Source of the DNA: Phoebastria nigripes
Lineage: Eukaryota > Chordata > Aves > Procellariiformes > Diomedeidae
Length of the DNA: 64,000 nt
Assembly (NCBI GenBank): GCA_035582835.1
Contig: JAYKAV010002109.1
Span: forward strand, 1,429,478 to 1,493,477
Reading direction: 5' to 3'
The stretch's first letter is position 1. Each line of letters opens with the position of its first letter. A program made the translations under genes and the position numbers. Below the pieces are notes generated by a model, which saw only the letters and a program-made list of their open reading frames with translations, did no database searches and was not told where the DNA came from. Positions 13,809-25,635 of the stretch are shown in pieces.

Positions 13809-14831
13809 ATGACCCATCCGCCCTATACCACAACAGATGTTTCCAGCAGCCCAGTCATGACGCAGAGCAACCAGACCTGCTCCAGTCACAATATAACATT
13901 CAAAAACAGTCTGTACGCGACCACTTACACCATCATATTCATCCCCGGCCTCCTGGCAAACAGCGCTGCCTTATGGGTCTTGTGCCGCTTCATCAGCAAG
14001 AAGAACAAAGCCGTCATCTTCATGATCAACCTGGCCGTGGCCGACCTGGCTCACGTCCTCTCGCTGCCACTGCGAATATACTATTATATTAACTCCACAT
14101 GGCCTTTTGGGAGATTCCTTTGCTTACTGTGTTTCTACCTGAAGTACCTCAACATGTATGCCAGCATTTGTTTCCTCACCTGCATCAGCATTCAGAGGTA
14201 TTTCTTCCTGTATCAGCCGTTCAAAGCCAAGGACTGGAAGCGGCGGTACGACGTAGCCATCAGCGCTGTGGTGTGGCTCTTNGTTGGGGTGGCGTGCTTG
14301 CCGTTCCCCATCATGCGCAGCTACGGCCTGGCCAAAAACACGAATACCTGCTTTGCAGACCTCCAAGTCCGGCAGATCGACAGCAAGGTGGCCACCGTGC
14401 TGATGACAGGCACGGCGGAGCTCTTCGGGTTCGTCGGCCCTCTCATCATTATTTTATTCTGTACTTGGAAAACAAAAGACTCTCTTCGGGGCTTCCAGAT
14501 ACCGCTGCAAAACAGCAGCGAGAGGCGGAAGGCTTTAAGGATGGTTTCCATGTGTGCCATTGTGTTCTGCGTGTGTTTTGCACCATACCACATCAACTTC
14601 TTTTTCTACATGTTGGTGAAAGAAAACGTCATTACAGACTGCTTCCTGAGTACCATCACGCTCTATGCCCAACCCTTTTGCTTAAGCCTTGCGAGTCTGG
14701 ACTGCTGTTTGGATCCGATCCTGTATTTCTTTATGACTTCAGAGTTTCAGGACCGGATATCAAGGCACAGCAGCATGGTCATCAGGAGTCGGCTCATGAG
14801 CAAAGAGAGTGCCTCATCGATTAAAGAATGA
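13809..14831 (+). CDS. P2RY10: P2Y receptor family member 10 (LysoPS receptor)
   Basis: A 340-residue class A GPCR. In mammals P2RY10 senses lysophosphatidylserine and couples mainly through G12/13 in lymphoid and myeloid cells. The start at 13809 is chosen because an acceptor ends at 13806, so the longer in-frame extension to 13767 reads through intron. Seven hydrophobic segments lie near residues 39-60, 69-92, 104-127, 147-168, 196-219, 243-266 and 283-308. Family landmarks: N51 in TM1, D79 in TM2, C105 pairing with C181 in ECL2, Q-R-Y in place of DRY at 129-131, FAPYH at 257-261, and DPILY at 302-306. N-glycosylation sequons lie at N21, N28 and N95. Codon 158 contains an N (TTN: Phe or Leu; Phe in the paralogue). 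The tail RSRLMSKES matches remembered human P2RY10, which is 339 residues. Identity is secure; ligand is by family. Confidence 0.95.
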   Translation: MTHPPYTTTDVSSSPVMTQSNQTCSSHNITFKNSLYATTYTIIFIPGLLANSAALWVLCRFISKKNKAVIFMINLAVADLAHVLSLPLRIYYYINSTWPFGRFLCLLCFYLKYLNMYASICFLTCISIQRYFFLYQPFKAKDWKRRYDVAISAVVWLXVGVACLPFPIMRSYGLAKNTNTCFADLQVRQIDSKVATVLMTGTAELFGFVGPLIIILFCTWKTKDSLRGFQIPLQNSSERRKALRMVSMCAIVFCVCFAPYHINFFFYMLVKENVITDCFLSTITLYAQPFCLSLASLDCCLDPILYFFMTSEFQDRISRHSSMVIRSRLMSKESASSIKE

Positions 14832-15310
14832 CAAGAAAGACAGCTTAAAAGAATGAAGATATTTCATATGAAGTCTGGGACTGTTTTGTGATACTCGATT
14901 ACCAACTCCGTTGTGGAAGATCCTGCAAGTTTATTCGGGGGAGTTTTGTGGCAGTGGAAATCTTTCTATATATAGAAGATAAAACTCTGTTTAAGACCAA
15001 TGTGTTGGGAGCTGATGAGTGACCCAACTGGCGTGACTACACCTACCGCTGTGCCAGCCACGCCTGACCTAGCTGGACTAGAAGACATACAAGGAGGGAG
15101 AGACAAAGCTTTTGCTAGGAAATGGTGGAAACGTCCCAGGAGCTTTTCTTCTATTTTCCCAACTCCATGGCTCTATGATCAAGCCAAAGACAATCCCACA
15201 TCCATACACTGACATTCGCCAAAGTGTTTTCTCTGCTAAAAACACACAATGCATACAAGAACCTGAAAATGGCCAGTAATAATAAATGGCAGTTTTGGTC
15301 TCCACGCTCA
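14832..15310 (+). terminator. P2RY10: P2RY10 3'UTR with polyadenylation signal
   Basis: The first AATAAA after the stop is at 15281-15286, about 450 nt downstream, followed by a G/T-rich stretch. A second AATAAA at 16350-16355 could serve a longer transcript. Which is used cannot be read from sequence. Confidence 0.5.
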
Positions 15311-16631
15311 GGGCTGCAGATGCGTGAAGGTTGGTGACTTGCTTCAGCACGACAGCCCCGGCTTTGAGTGCCTCCCACTGGTCACCACACTTACCTCTGC
15401 TTCACCTTTCCCGCACTCCCCCTCCTGCTCTCGTTCATTATGTCCTCCTCACCCAGCCCTAAGGTTGCTCCTTAATTGCTGACGCATCCCGTAACTTGCA
15501 CCTACAGCTGGTGCAAGACCCTCTGCAGGACAAATTCTCCCGATGGCTTCTCAAACACTCCAGAGAGTGGGACCTTCCCTTGCTCCGAGTGCCTTTCTTC
15601 CCCTCTGAGCTGCCCCTGGGGGCAAGGGGGGCATCAGCACGTGGCCTTTGCCTTTGGATCCTGAGGGGCAGGACCACGGGGAGCAGCCAGACTCGGCATC
15701 GGTGCAGGTGNATTTGATGATGCTGGTGGTACCGTTCAGGTCCTCGCTCTCTTCTGCGTGTGGCTTCCTCGCCTCAGAGGTACCTGCAATGGATTCGGCC
15801 TGTGAAATCTCTGTTCCATGGGTTCAGTTGGCACACCTTTTTACAAAGAGAGGTGTCCTTGCCAAGGTGATTTCACTAATTGAGCGTAGGCTGATTTCTT
15901 AAGTAAATTATTCATTGTGATTTTTTCCACCAGCTCCTCTCGTGATCTTAATGTTTACATTTTTATAACTTCATCAGCTATGAAGATATGAAAAGCAGTG
16001 ACAAGAAAGGATGCCATTTACCCCTTATTTTAAATTAGTGACAGCTCTTCGGCCAAGTTCACCCACTTTGTGTAACTTCAAGGGTATCCTCATGATACCT
16101 GGAGATTGGTTTGGCTGAACACAGGCACTGATTTTATTGCCTTTGAAAACCTGTGTTTTTTCAAAAGGAACGTGTACAATTCTCAGTAAGCACCAGTGCC
16201 AGCATCTTACATGTTGCTACAAAAATAGAAGAAATACCAGAAACACTTGCTAAGTATATTTTAAATCTAACTACTCAGTTCCACTTAATTACATTTTAAC
16301 TCAGCCAAAAATTTTCTGCATATCATGTTTTCCCACTTGACTGTTTTACAATAAAATGGGGAAAAAGCAAACAATAGCCAGGTTTAAATAACCATTACAC
16401 CGGAGTTCCTCTAAAAGGCAGCGAAGACATACTGATTAAATACAATAAGCTCTTGTAGTTGTCCTCCCATTTGTGAGAAGATGATTATGGGGTACAGTAT
16501 GATGAACTTAATCTTACATGTAGATGAGTGAAAATACCAAAATATGCCTATCTGAAGGAAGTAACTTTCACAGAGACAATATTATTGCAGGCTTCTGGCG
16601 AGAAAGCTGCAGAGTAGGCAAACAGTCCATC

Positions 16632-16650
16632 TCCCACTGAAGTCAATGGA
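16632..16650. repeat. Possible relic of an ancient amniote interspersed repeat
   Basis: The string CCCACTGAAGTCAATGGAA resembles a motif I remember as very common in reptile and bird interspersed repeats. Only this short core is recognisable, so family and boundaries are unknown. Confidence 0.25.
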
Positions 16651-17220
16651 AATGTTTTCTCTGATTTAACTGGCAGTTCGTTATGCCAATGGTATACGTA
16701 TATGTTTACACACTGCAAGTAGTCCCCTTAAAAATGTGAGCAAAGGCTGATGCTCAGGTACACAGTTAAGCATGCATAATGCAATTTTTGTCAATTCAGC
16801 AGTTTTCTCATAAGGTAGACACTGTATAATATTGTCAGTGAAGGAGACTTTAGTTTCAATGGTTGGTTAGAGGATTTTTATGGACCTTGATCAGCTAGCA
16901 AGTGACTGGGAGCTGTTTACTGTGATTTCTTTCTCACAGAATTCTCCATTTATCCGGTGAAAACCAGTTGAAGGCACTGTTATGGTAATTATGTAGCTTG
17001 TCCTACATTTTTCTTTCCAAAAACTGATGCTTGAAAAATAAACGCATTTTTGCAAATGTAAGCTGAGTTTCATAGTTATCACTTATACCTAGAAAACTGA
17101 ATGGGATCAACTCCCTGAATCAAAGAGTTCAAGTGATGGAGTGCATCATCTTTTGTTACTCTTAAAGAGATTGCTTGCTTGTCTACAGAAAGGTTTTCAC
17201 CCCATTCTAATATGACTGGT

Positions 17221-17323
17221 GGTTTTGTTTGGTTTTGGGTTTTTTTTGTTTTTTGGTTTGTTGTTGGGTTTTTTGGTGGTTTGTTTTTTTTTGTTTGTTT
17301 GTTTATGTTTTTGGTTTTTTTTT
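17221..17323 (+). repeat. G/T-rich low-complexity tract
   Basis: About 100 bases made almost only of T runs separated by G, GG or GGG. It is the reverse-complement type of the A/C-rich tracts at 1-48 and 51475-51581. Translating it gives a phenylalanine- and valine-rich open frame that is an artefact of composition. Confidence 0.85.
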
Positions 17324-17950
17324 AAACTACAACACTTACATTGGATTTAGAGGTATTTTGGGGAGAGAAAGGTCCTCCACAGGAATAGCTGTGCTGCAGG
17401 AGGTGCGTGACCAGGTGAGGAGGAGTGACTGCTATCATCCTTACATGCAGGCAGGACCACAGAAACCATCTCTCTGTATCTCATCCAACAAACATTTTAC
17501 AGATTGAAATCTATATGGCTTAAAAAAGCACTCACATCATTTATGACAAGATTGCTAAAGCAGAAATTGGTATCTATTGTCCCCTACATACTGAAAGTTA
17601 TAACGTGGACCCAGCAGGGGAATACCTGCTCCAGCATCTGAATGTCCAAAGAGTGATGGTGGCTCTCCCACCCTTAACCTTAACAAGGAATTTGGTGGCT
17701 CCAAGAGGGATAACATTCCCATCACCATGATGGCATCCCTAAGCACCTCGGCTGCTCACACTCTCCCCTGTCTTCCTGTCTCACTCACCCTCTGAACTCC
17801 CTTAGACCCCCNCAAAATGGTCTTTTACATACTGCAGCCCCAGCCTGTGAGGAAAAGTCACACGCTCAACACTTTCAGCCTTTCAAGTCAAGTCACTTTG
17901 ATGTGCAGGAGGTTAGACAACTTGGTCTAATGGTCTTTTCTGGTGTGTGG

Positions 17951-18035
17951 GAAAGCATACAGGTTTTGACTGGGATAGAGTTAAATCGGCTGTGTGGTGC
18001 TTAGCTGCCGGATGGCGTTAAACCACAACAGAAAG
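17951..18035 (-). mobile_element. Remnant of an avian retroviral LTR, internally deleted, with 5-bp flanking duplication
   Basis: The 75 bases at 17956-18030 carry two blocks known to me from a repeat abundant in neoavian genomes. On the minus strand these are GTGGTTTAAC...GGCAGCTAAGCACCACACAGCC and, directly after, an AACTCTATCCCAG block. Full copies have several hundred bases between these ends, so this copy has lost its middle. GAAAG stands on both sides (17951-17955 and 18031-18035) as a candidate target-site duplication; five bases would suit an ERVL-type integrase. The outer base pairs are not a clean TG...CA. There is no coding sequence. Confidence 0.55.
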
Positions 18036-21000
18036 TTAGCCAAGATGGTCGTGATGGTGAGCTAGCCTAGAGAGCAACAATTCAAAGTAAAAAGAGATCA
18101 AGGAAAACTCGTAATTTTCTGAAAGCACGTAGAAAGTCAAAGACTGTCAGTTTGGCCTCCCCAAACCCATATGTGAAACTCAAAGCTTTTAGTTCAAGTC
18201 CTCCAAAACCTCAGCAGTGTGTCTCAAGAGAATAACAGACAAATCCAGCGTTACTGTCGAGGAGGACAGTATTTCGGCTGCCTTCATGGCTGGGAGGTGC
18301 TGAATCCAACACAAGACCTGAGGCTGCAGGTGCTGGCTTTGCCTGCCAGCGCTCTCACACTTTCAAAGGCACGATGTGCCCAGCTCCGGTTCCTGTAATT
18401 CACCCTATTTCCTGTGACCATAAAACATGTTTATTATTTTGACAAGAGGAAATATAATTTCATGATGTTGCTCCTGGATTATCTCTTGTGCTGGTCGCAC
18501 TGCCCAAACTCACCAGCTATAAAAAGAAGACATCTTCATCCTTCATGGGCAGACACAAAAAGAAGTCTTTCAACAGAGATGCCACAGAAAGGCAGAAGTT
18601 AACCAAGTCAAGAGGCTGGGTACAGCTATGGAGGTTTGTGAAGGATGGATCTGAAGGGCTCCACTGGCACCTGGTGCTGGAGCAACCCTGCGTCAAGCCT
18701 CACCCCGAAGGGAACTGCTCAGGGTGGAAACACGGTGAGGTCTCCAAGCCACCTGCACCGACAGCAGTGCACGTCCCCAACGGCACCGCCCTGGGCAAAA
18801 CCCCGGCATGACGTATTCTGTTTCTCTAGCACATGAGCCATTCACCTGTTAGCAAAAGAAAATGTGTTTCTTTGCAGTGCCAGCAAATGGCCACCCCATC
18901 TTAACTGGTATCAGAGGTCTGGTAATTCTTCTCCTGCTTGCGAAAGGGCCCTCCCGTGCTTGACAGCAAACGTATTTGGAAAGAAACCCCATGGGATTTA
19001 ATGCCTTTCTGCAGCCTCAGGTTCTGAGCTGCAGGATCTTGTGAGTACCTCCGCTTCATTTGCTTTCCTTAAATGAAATTACCATCTCTCTGCACAGAGA
19101 AAAAACAAAATATGCTGTAAATGCAGGATAACAGCTCAACAACTAGGAGCCAGCTCCAAAATACGAAAACCCTTCATTGCATTTGACAGATTTCAGGGCT
19201 ATGACTGGTGCATTTTGACCAAAAATGCTGGCTCTGTGGATTACACAAGGGCTTAGCCCGAAAAGATAGGGAGTGATCGACAATAATTTGCTGTAAAATA
19301 AATCAAAGCTTCCTAAAAATGCTGCCCCTTTAGAGACCACTGTGCAGTGGCGAGAGGGACTATGTGCCGCAGGGCACCAGGGACTCACCCAGCCCCACGG
19401 GCCATGTGCCGACAGCTCTGGTCAAGCCGTAGCAAGTCTCTGCACAAGGGTGAGTTGCTTTGTGTGAATAACACCTCCTCCTCCTGAATGGCCCACTGTT
19501 TTTCATACATCCTTCAGGTGCATCCTGTCAGATATTTCTAAATGCTGAGTGCTTAAAGAGATGCTGATCATATGCATTTGGCCTTCTGCCCACAGGATAC
19601 CAGGCTAAAGGCAAAGACCACCTTTATCTGGAGGCCTTAGATAAAGTCTCACAGTTATTTAAAAATTCCTTTGTGTCTTCTGCCTTTGAAAATATAACAT
19701 TGCATAGCGAAAAATGCATGTTTAGTATCAGTAATGAGCCAGAAGAGCAGAAATGCTAAACAAAAATATGCATGCAGTTGAAAGAAGAATGGAAAGGTTG
19801 ATTAGTGTATGTTGAAGGAAAAGGCTTGAGGCTTGTCAATCCATCAGCCTTTCACGACCAGGAAGGTTGCCATCTTCTGCAAAAGTACTCCAAAAAACCG
19901 ATGAGCAGAGAAAGGACTCAACATGGTTATGAACCCCGAGGTGGGAGTCTGACCCTCACTGTGGTCTGACATCCACTGACCTCTCCTTCCCCAGCAGCCC
20001 TGCTGTAAACACATACCTAAAAATAGGGCTCAGACATGGCTGGATACAGGGCTGGATGTGCGCTGTGGACACAGAAGTAGGATGTCCTAGGCAGGATATC
20101 CTGATAAAACAGCCACTTCACTTTGGGATAAACCTTTAACCTCTGGAGAGGGATGGGGCGCAGTGCCAGCCTCCCTTCTGCGAATCCGTGAATGTTTTGC
20201 AAATACATGAGCACTGTTCTTTCTTCCAAGGATCAGCATCAGCTGCTGAAAAAGATGCACAAGAAGAAAACCTGGAATGATAAACAGCTCTTGCATCTTC
20301 CAAATCACTTTGCTCTCAGGTGAGACGAGAAGCGTAGGGCTTCACAGGTACTGATATGCTAGCAGGCTATGTTTAAATGATAAGCAAGCTGTAATGAAGA
20401 AGCCCATAGATATGTCTATAAAGGCTGGTATATAAACTGGTCTTGCCTTTGCCTTCACGAGGATGCTGACCAACGGATTTAAGTAACTGCATCTCCACTG
20501 ATCACAGGACACTGCGCGGATCCTCTTCTCCATTCTCTATGCTACTGTTGTGAAGCACCACATCACGGCACAGGAGCGCGCTCAGGTCCCCGTGGTCAGC
20601 ATCGCTGCCAGCAGGGAGAAACCCTGGCAACTGCGCAGCCGGCAGAGCCAGTGGGCTCAGATGCTGTGGGGAAAGATGCACGCTTGATCCCAGACCCTGA
20701 GCTGGCGACTTGTTCTACAATTAAAGGTTATAATAGCTTCCTTCTTTCATTTCTCTTCCACAGTTATGTTTTTGTTAATTTTGTGGGGTCACAGGACCAA
20801 TTACAGAAAATAGATGAATAGAGCAAGAATAGTTCTATTTATACGTTACCTACAGTAAGAAAGGGAAAGATGCCAACAGCCGTCTTCTCTTCGCAAGGCC
20901 TGGGCCGTAAGAGGTGACACTGTATATCAAGTAAAACTGTTCAGCTGGAAATGAGGCAGCTCATGATAAGTTACACTACAATGTATGCCTGCCAGTTTTC

Positions 21001-21057
21001 AGCAATTCAGAAAGAAGGTGGTCATGTTTAGCAGGCAGTAAAAGAACTAAAAATTAC

Positions 21058-21077
21058 ATATATATGCGCATATATAT
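21058..21077. repeat. 20-bp perfect AT palindrome with GCGC centre
   Basis: Alternating A and T on both sides of a central GCGC, perfectly self-complementary over 20 bases. It can form a cruciform or Z-DNA and is a typical unstable microsatellite. No gene association. Confidence 0.8.
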
Positions 21078-21480
21078 ATATGGGAAAGGAATTAAAGGAG
21101 GCAAAAAGAAAAAAAGAAATTGGGAATGATGCACATTATGGTTTGGTTTTTTTTTTTTAACAATAGTATTTTGGGAAAATCTCCACCTTAAACCATCATA
21201 TTATTTCAGAAATAAAATCCAAACCCTTAGCTTTAGCCTATAGCCTTGATAGTCTGAGGCTAACCAAACTTCCAAGAAAATGAAGGAAAATCACTACCTT
21301 CCAGTAACTCACACTGGCACAGTTTTCAGTTTTCCTTTAGCAAGCACTTATTGGAAGATTTTTGTTTCTGTATTTTACAGTTTTTAGCAAGCAGATGGCA
21401 AGTGACTGTGGATAAAAGCAGAAGCAGCTCGACTGAAGGACACTATCACCTAACACAGCTTCTGTGCAAAAAGGAGGACA

Positions 21481-21797
21481 GAAATCCGCGTCCGAGGTCT
21501 CTATCGCACGTTGGATCAAATGACGTCATTGCCTTCCCAGTTGTTTTAACGTCATTAGCTGTACACGTTTTGTGTGGTAGAGAGAAACAAAATACAGAAT
21601 TTCCTGTTCTGCAGCCACTGTACTGGGCTGCAGATGCCGGCAGGATTCCAGCGCTCCGAAAACATGTGGAAGTTTAACAAGGAGTCGCTGGGGCTGGGAT
21701 TGCTGCAAAAATCGGTAGGAAATAAAAGCAGAAAGCTCGCTCCTCCTGCTCTCTAGCATGGATATCACCCCCCCCGAAGGATGGGAGTCACAGGAAG
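21481..21797 (+). promoter_or_regulatory. Candidate promoter and first exon of the P2RY10 paralogue
   Basis: A full CRE palindrome (21521-21528) is followed by a second ACGTCA half site near 21549. An A/T-rich AATAAAAG lies at 21721-21728. Then CAGGAAG|gtaagc forms a near-consensus splice donor with exon end at 21797. The order CRE, TATA-like element, short leader, donor is what a small 5' noncoding exon looks like. The next suitable acceptor on this strand is 25410, in front of the paralogue. An ATG at 21758 would open only a short upstream frame if spliced this way. All functional claims are inference. Confidence 0.35.
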
Positions 21798-23748
21798 GTA
21801 AGCTTGATTTCTGCTGCGTGTTTTCTTCAGTAGATTGAAGCTATCGCAGTTTTGTGCACCGTTACCACTTTTTTTTTTTTTAGTTCTTCAAGAGATCTTA
21901 TCAGGCAGAAGCTGGTACAACATCCTCAGCAGCTTCTGACTGTGCCCACGTATTTCTGTCTCGCTCAGCTCCGAGGGGTGGGTGAGCGGAGCTCGGTGCA
22001 TCNGAGCAGGCTGCCGTGTGCGGCAGCGCGTGGGGAAAGCCTGTTTCACCCCAAATACTTCAATTTTGTCATTAGTGACAGAAGCTGCCATAACCGATCA
22101 GCTCTGTTTACGTGTTTCCTATTAGTGCCTGGATTAAACAAACAAAATTATTGCTTAAAACACAAGTGCCAGAAAACCTCCACTCCTTCAAATCAGGGGC
22201 TTATTTCAAGCCAAAAGTGGATTTTTTTTCCTAGATGGCTTTTCCCTCCAGCGTCCCAGGCTCGAGCAGGGTTGAAGGGAGGCAGCTCTGCCCCAGCCCC
22301 CCGGCTGCACCCCAGCTCCGGGGCTCCCGAAGCCGGGGGCTCTCCCCGGCCACGCCTGGAGCGCAGTTTTAGCCTGGTTTGTCCAACCAGCCCATGGAAA
22401 AGATGAGGGTGAGTTTGCCAGTGAATCTGGGAGTAGTAAATGCAATTCTGCAGCAATGTAGGGTGGGGCGCAGAGTGATTCAGAGTAGCCAGGCGATTTC
22501 CGATAGTGACAGCCACATATGCCTACAGGAACAGATACTGCTAACATACTCAGAAAAAGAAACACGGGTGTTTTAAGAGCTGCCTTAACCTCCTAATTAA
22601 TTGCGAAGTTACTTGCTGTTTAATGAATTGCAGTGCTTCATCCATGACCAGTGGTCTTACCCCTCTGGCAGCGATACCAGCCTCCCCTCTGTAATTCCAG
22701 CTTGCAGCTAGACAAAACTCAGCTTTACCACTTAAAAAAAAGCCCCCCCAGTTCCTGCCTGCGTGTAAATCTGCACATGGATGAAATAGGAATACAATCA
22801 AGGCATGACAGGGGGTATTTCATACAAGCTTTATAAAGTTGCTGAACAAAACCCCTGCCAAAGTCCATGGGAGCATCTCTGCCCCGACACCGGCGTCGCT
22901 GACGGCAAAACACGGGAGGAGCTGGAAGGGCTCGGGGCAAGGCGCAGGCNGGAGGGAAGGCTCCTCACAGACTGAAAACCAATAATAAATTAAAAAATCC
23001 GCTCTTTCAGGAAGCGTTGTAGTGATTGAGCACTGGCCTGGACCCAGGCTGGCGGCGGCTTGGCGAGGAGCTCCCCGCTGCTTCCTTGCCAGGTGCCCTG
23101 ACAAGCGTTGTCACCTAAAAAACAAAAGTGTGGGGTACCAGGAGTAACACCCGGCCCTCCCACCGAGAAACAGGCACTCCNGGGCTCCCACGGAAATCCA
23201 AAAAAATGGAAAAAACCGGCAAGGAGGCTCCCTGTGGTCACATCTGCAGGGACAAGGTTTAGGATTTGGGCTGAGACGCGCGGCAGGGAGGAGATGGTGG
23301 GACGGGGCACCGGGCACTCTATAATCCTTTTCACAAGCCCAGACCAGCAAGTGCCACCTCTGTCACTGGAAAGCCGTGACAAGAGCCTGGAATAGCTGCA
23401 TTCCCCACACTCCCTGGCAGTTTTCCCTCCCTATTTTCTGCAGGGATGTGAAGACAAGGTGTCCTGCCACCACTTTTCCAGGGTTAAACAGACTTGGTGC
23501 AAACGGCACCGGCAGAGAGCAGGGCTGGTGCCGAGCACGAGCCCCTCGTGGGTTTTCAGGCAGGTGAGGAGCACATGGGGATGCTGCAGGGACCGAAGGG
23601 TTTTCTTTCCCGCTGTCCCCTCATGCCAGATGTCCCCACTCCCCTGCCTCATCCCGGCAGAGAAATCAGAAACCTCTGAGCCGGGGCCGCCAGCTCAAGC
23701 ACAGTCAACAGCCAAAAAGTGCATTAGCCCTGCAGCCTGCCTGCAGCC

Positions 23749-23786
23749 GGGATTTCACTTCAGCCTTGGGATTTCACTTCAGCCTT
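23749..23786. repeat. Exact 19-bp tandem duplication
   Basis: GGGATTTCACTTCAGCCTT occurs twice head to tail with no mismatch. The lack of divergence suggests a recent slippage or duplication event. Confidence 0.9.
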
Positions 23787-25257
23787 GCTTTTTTGCAGCC
23801 AAACCCTGCAGAAATCAGCAAATGGGAGAAGGCAGTTTGGCAAGGGCTCAGTTCGGAAACCAGGGCGTAGGCACCACACATGCACAGAAATGTGGGTAAA
23901 TGCACTGACCCTTCTCGCATCAGAGGTGCAGGTGGTGGGAAGCCAGCCGAGAGGCTGCTGGCTATATTTTATATCCCTCTCTCTGTATATATATGTGCAT
24001 ATAAATATATAACCTTCCTCCTGAAACTGAAAACATGGCAACCCCTCTGAAGAGCTGCATAGGTGAGGAGGAGCAGGGTAGAGGAGCCTTCACCCTGCGC
24101 CTTGAAGCAATGCCAGGCTCTGTGCAGAAGCCCGGTCCCTGCTGCGGGCGATTAGCTTTTAGAAATCTGTCCCTGTGGCAAACACCAGGCTCAGGGCTGT
24201 GGGAAACAGCACCACTGGCTGCTGCTTAATTAATACCACTGTCGACGGGCTCAGTGGCAACGGCAAGAGGTGCTCAGGGCTCTGCCAGATCAGCTCTGGT
24301 CTCCTGGAAGGGAAGGGCGGGCTGCCTGACACCTTGCAGGCAGCTACAGGCTCCGTTTCCAAGGGGAAACTTGCACTGTGTTGTTGCAGACGATGCTACA
24401 GGCCCTTGGTTTGTAACCTGCTGCTGCCGAATCGCCTCTTCCCAAAAGAACAGACTGTTTCCCCATGGGCTCTGGTCACAAATGGCAAAATCCATCACCT
24501 CTCCGGAGAGCTGCGCAGTACCTGCGAACTCCCCGTGACCTGCTAATACCCTCAGCGCTGGCTGGATGAGGTGAAATGGGTAAATGGATGAAAAGAATTT
24601 CTGCTCTAACTAAAAGACAGATGTATTTATCTTCCTTCACGTCCTGAACTGTTGCTGGAGGATAATTTCTGTTGCTACAACATGATGCCTGCAGAATGTG
24701 CCATGAGTGCCGGAATTGAGTTAGCAGGACCGGCAGAGCAACTGGCTTGTGTTCGGCCAGCTATTAGAGTATAAATCCAGCCTTAAATCTGGAGCCAGAG
24801 CTCTGATAGATCTGTCTGCACCTCTCCCACTGGCCTCTGCTCCGGTCGGCTGCCTGCCAGCACCATCATTTGCTGATGCTAATTATTGCCCTTGCTGCCG
24901 ATTCACATCAGACCACTGCATGGATCCAAAAAGCCAGTGTCCAGATCCATTTAAAGTCCCTATTTATTTACAGCCCCACCGAAATTGCTTGTAGACATAT
25001 CGGAGAGCACCAATTTGACGAGAGTTTGACAGAAAACTGTATGCAATAAAAGCGGTCTTGAAAAACCCCGGGGAGCTGAAGAAGCTCTCTGGCATTAGCA
25101 ATAAAGACATTAATGCTACAGAGCTCAATTGCTACGTCACTGTAATTGTGGCATCGCCTTAGCGGGTGGCAGGGTACGAAGTCCTGCAGAGCACATCTGA
25201 AAGGAGCTGCGTGAAAGATGCCCAGGATCGCTGCCTGTAAGCAGGGTCCGGCCCTTC

Positions 25258-25318
25258 CCAACACACACACCATCTTGCACATATGCCTGCACACACACAC
25301 TGTACACACACCTACATG
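25258..25318. repeat. CA-rich microsatellite-like tract
   Basis: Several short (CA)n runs of three to five units interrupted by other bases. It lies about 100 bases upstream of the P2RY10-like splice acceptor. Confidence 0.7.
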
Positions 25319-25376
25319 CAACTTACTCTTCTGTACTGAAACACATTTACTCCATGTGGGGAAATGCTGGGAAGTT

Positions 25377-25410
25377 TTTGGCTTTACAGCATCTGTTTTT
25401 ACCCCTACAG
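25377..25410 (+). other. Splice acceptor of the P2RY10-like coding exon
   Basis: The tract reads ...gctttacagc, tctgttttt, then acccctacag ending at 25410. It aligns almost base for base with the acceptor of P2RY10 at 13775-13806. The exon then runs 50 bases before the ATG at 25461. Confidence 0.75.
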
Positions 25411-25437
25411 AAACCCTCCACCCACCTTAATCGCCCC

Positions 25438-25635
25438 ATGAGTGAAGAGACTCAGCCGAGATGGAGAGCAACACGTCCTTGGGGAACTGTACCGATCCCC
25501 AGATGTCCTTCCAGTCTACCCTGTACGCAGCCACTTACACCATCATATTCATCCCCGGCCTCCTGGCCAACAGCGCTGCCCTGTGGGTCTTGTGCCGCTT
25601 CATCAGCAAGAAGAGCAAGGCCGTCATCTTCATGA
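25438..25635 (+). other. Upstream overlapping open frame in the P2RY10-like leader
   Basis: An ATG at 25438, inside the predicted exon, opens a 65-codon frame that overlaps the start of the receptor CDS in another frame. Its context (C at -3, A at +4) is poor, whereas the receptor ATG has G at -3 and G at +4. Leaky scanning would favour the receptor. It is more likely a translational brake than a protein. Confidence 0.35.

Larger units (their letters stand above)
15311..21480. other. Spacer between P2RY10 and the paralogue's candidate promoter
   Basis: No gene recognised. It contains an alternative poly(A) hexamer at 16350, a short ancient-repeat-like motif near 16632, the G/T-rich tract at 17221-17323, the LTR remnant at 17951-18035 and an AT palindrome at 21058-21077. 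Open frames are short and look random. Confidence 0.5.
21798..25376 (+). other. Presumed intron before the P2RY10-like coding exon
   Basis: No coding potential recognised. It is GC-rich with many overlapping short open frames on both strands. It holds a pyrimidine run at 21869-21882, an exact 19-bp tandem duplication at 23749-23786, a TA-rich stretch near 23985-24011 and CA-rich DNA at 25258-25318. Its status as intron depends on the donor at 21797 being used. Confidence 0.35.

Noticed and set aside
17904..17944. CR1 LINE 3'-end-like string (GGAGGTTAGACAACTTGGTC)
   Set aside because: Only a loose match to the ...GGTTGGACTAGATGATC... motif and no terminal ATTCTATG octamers follow. It is too short to call.
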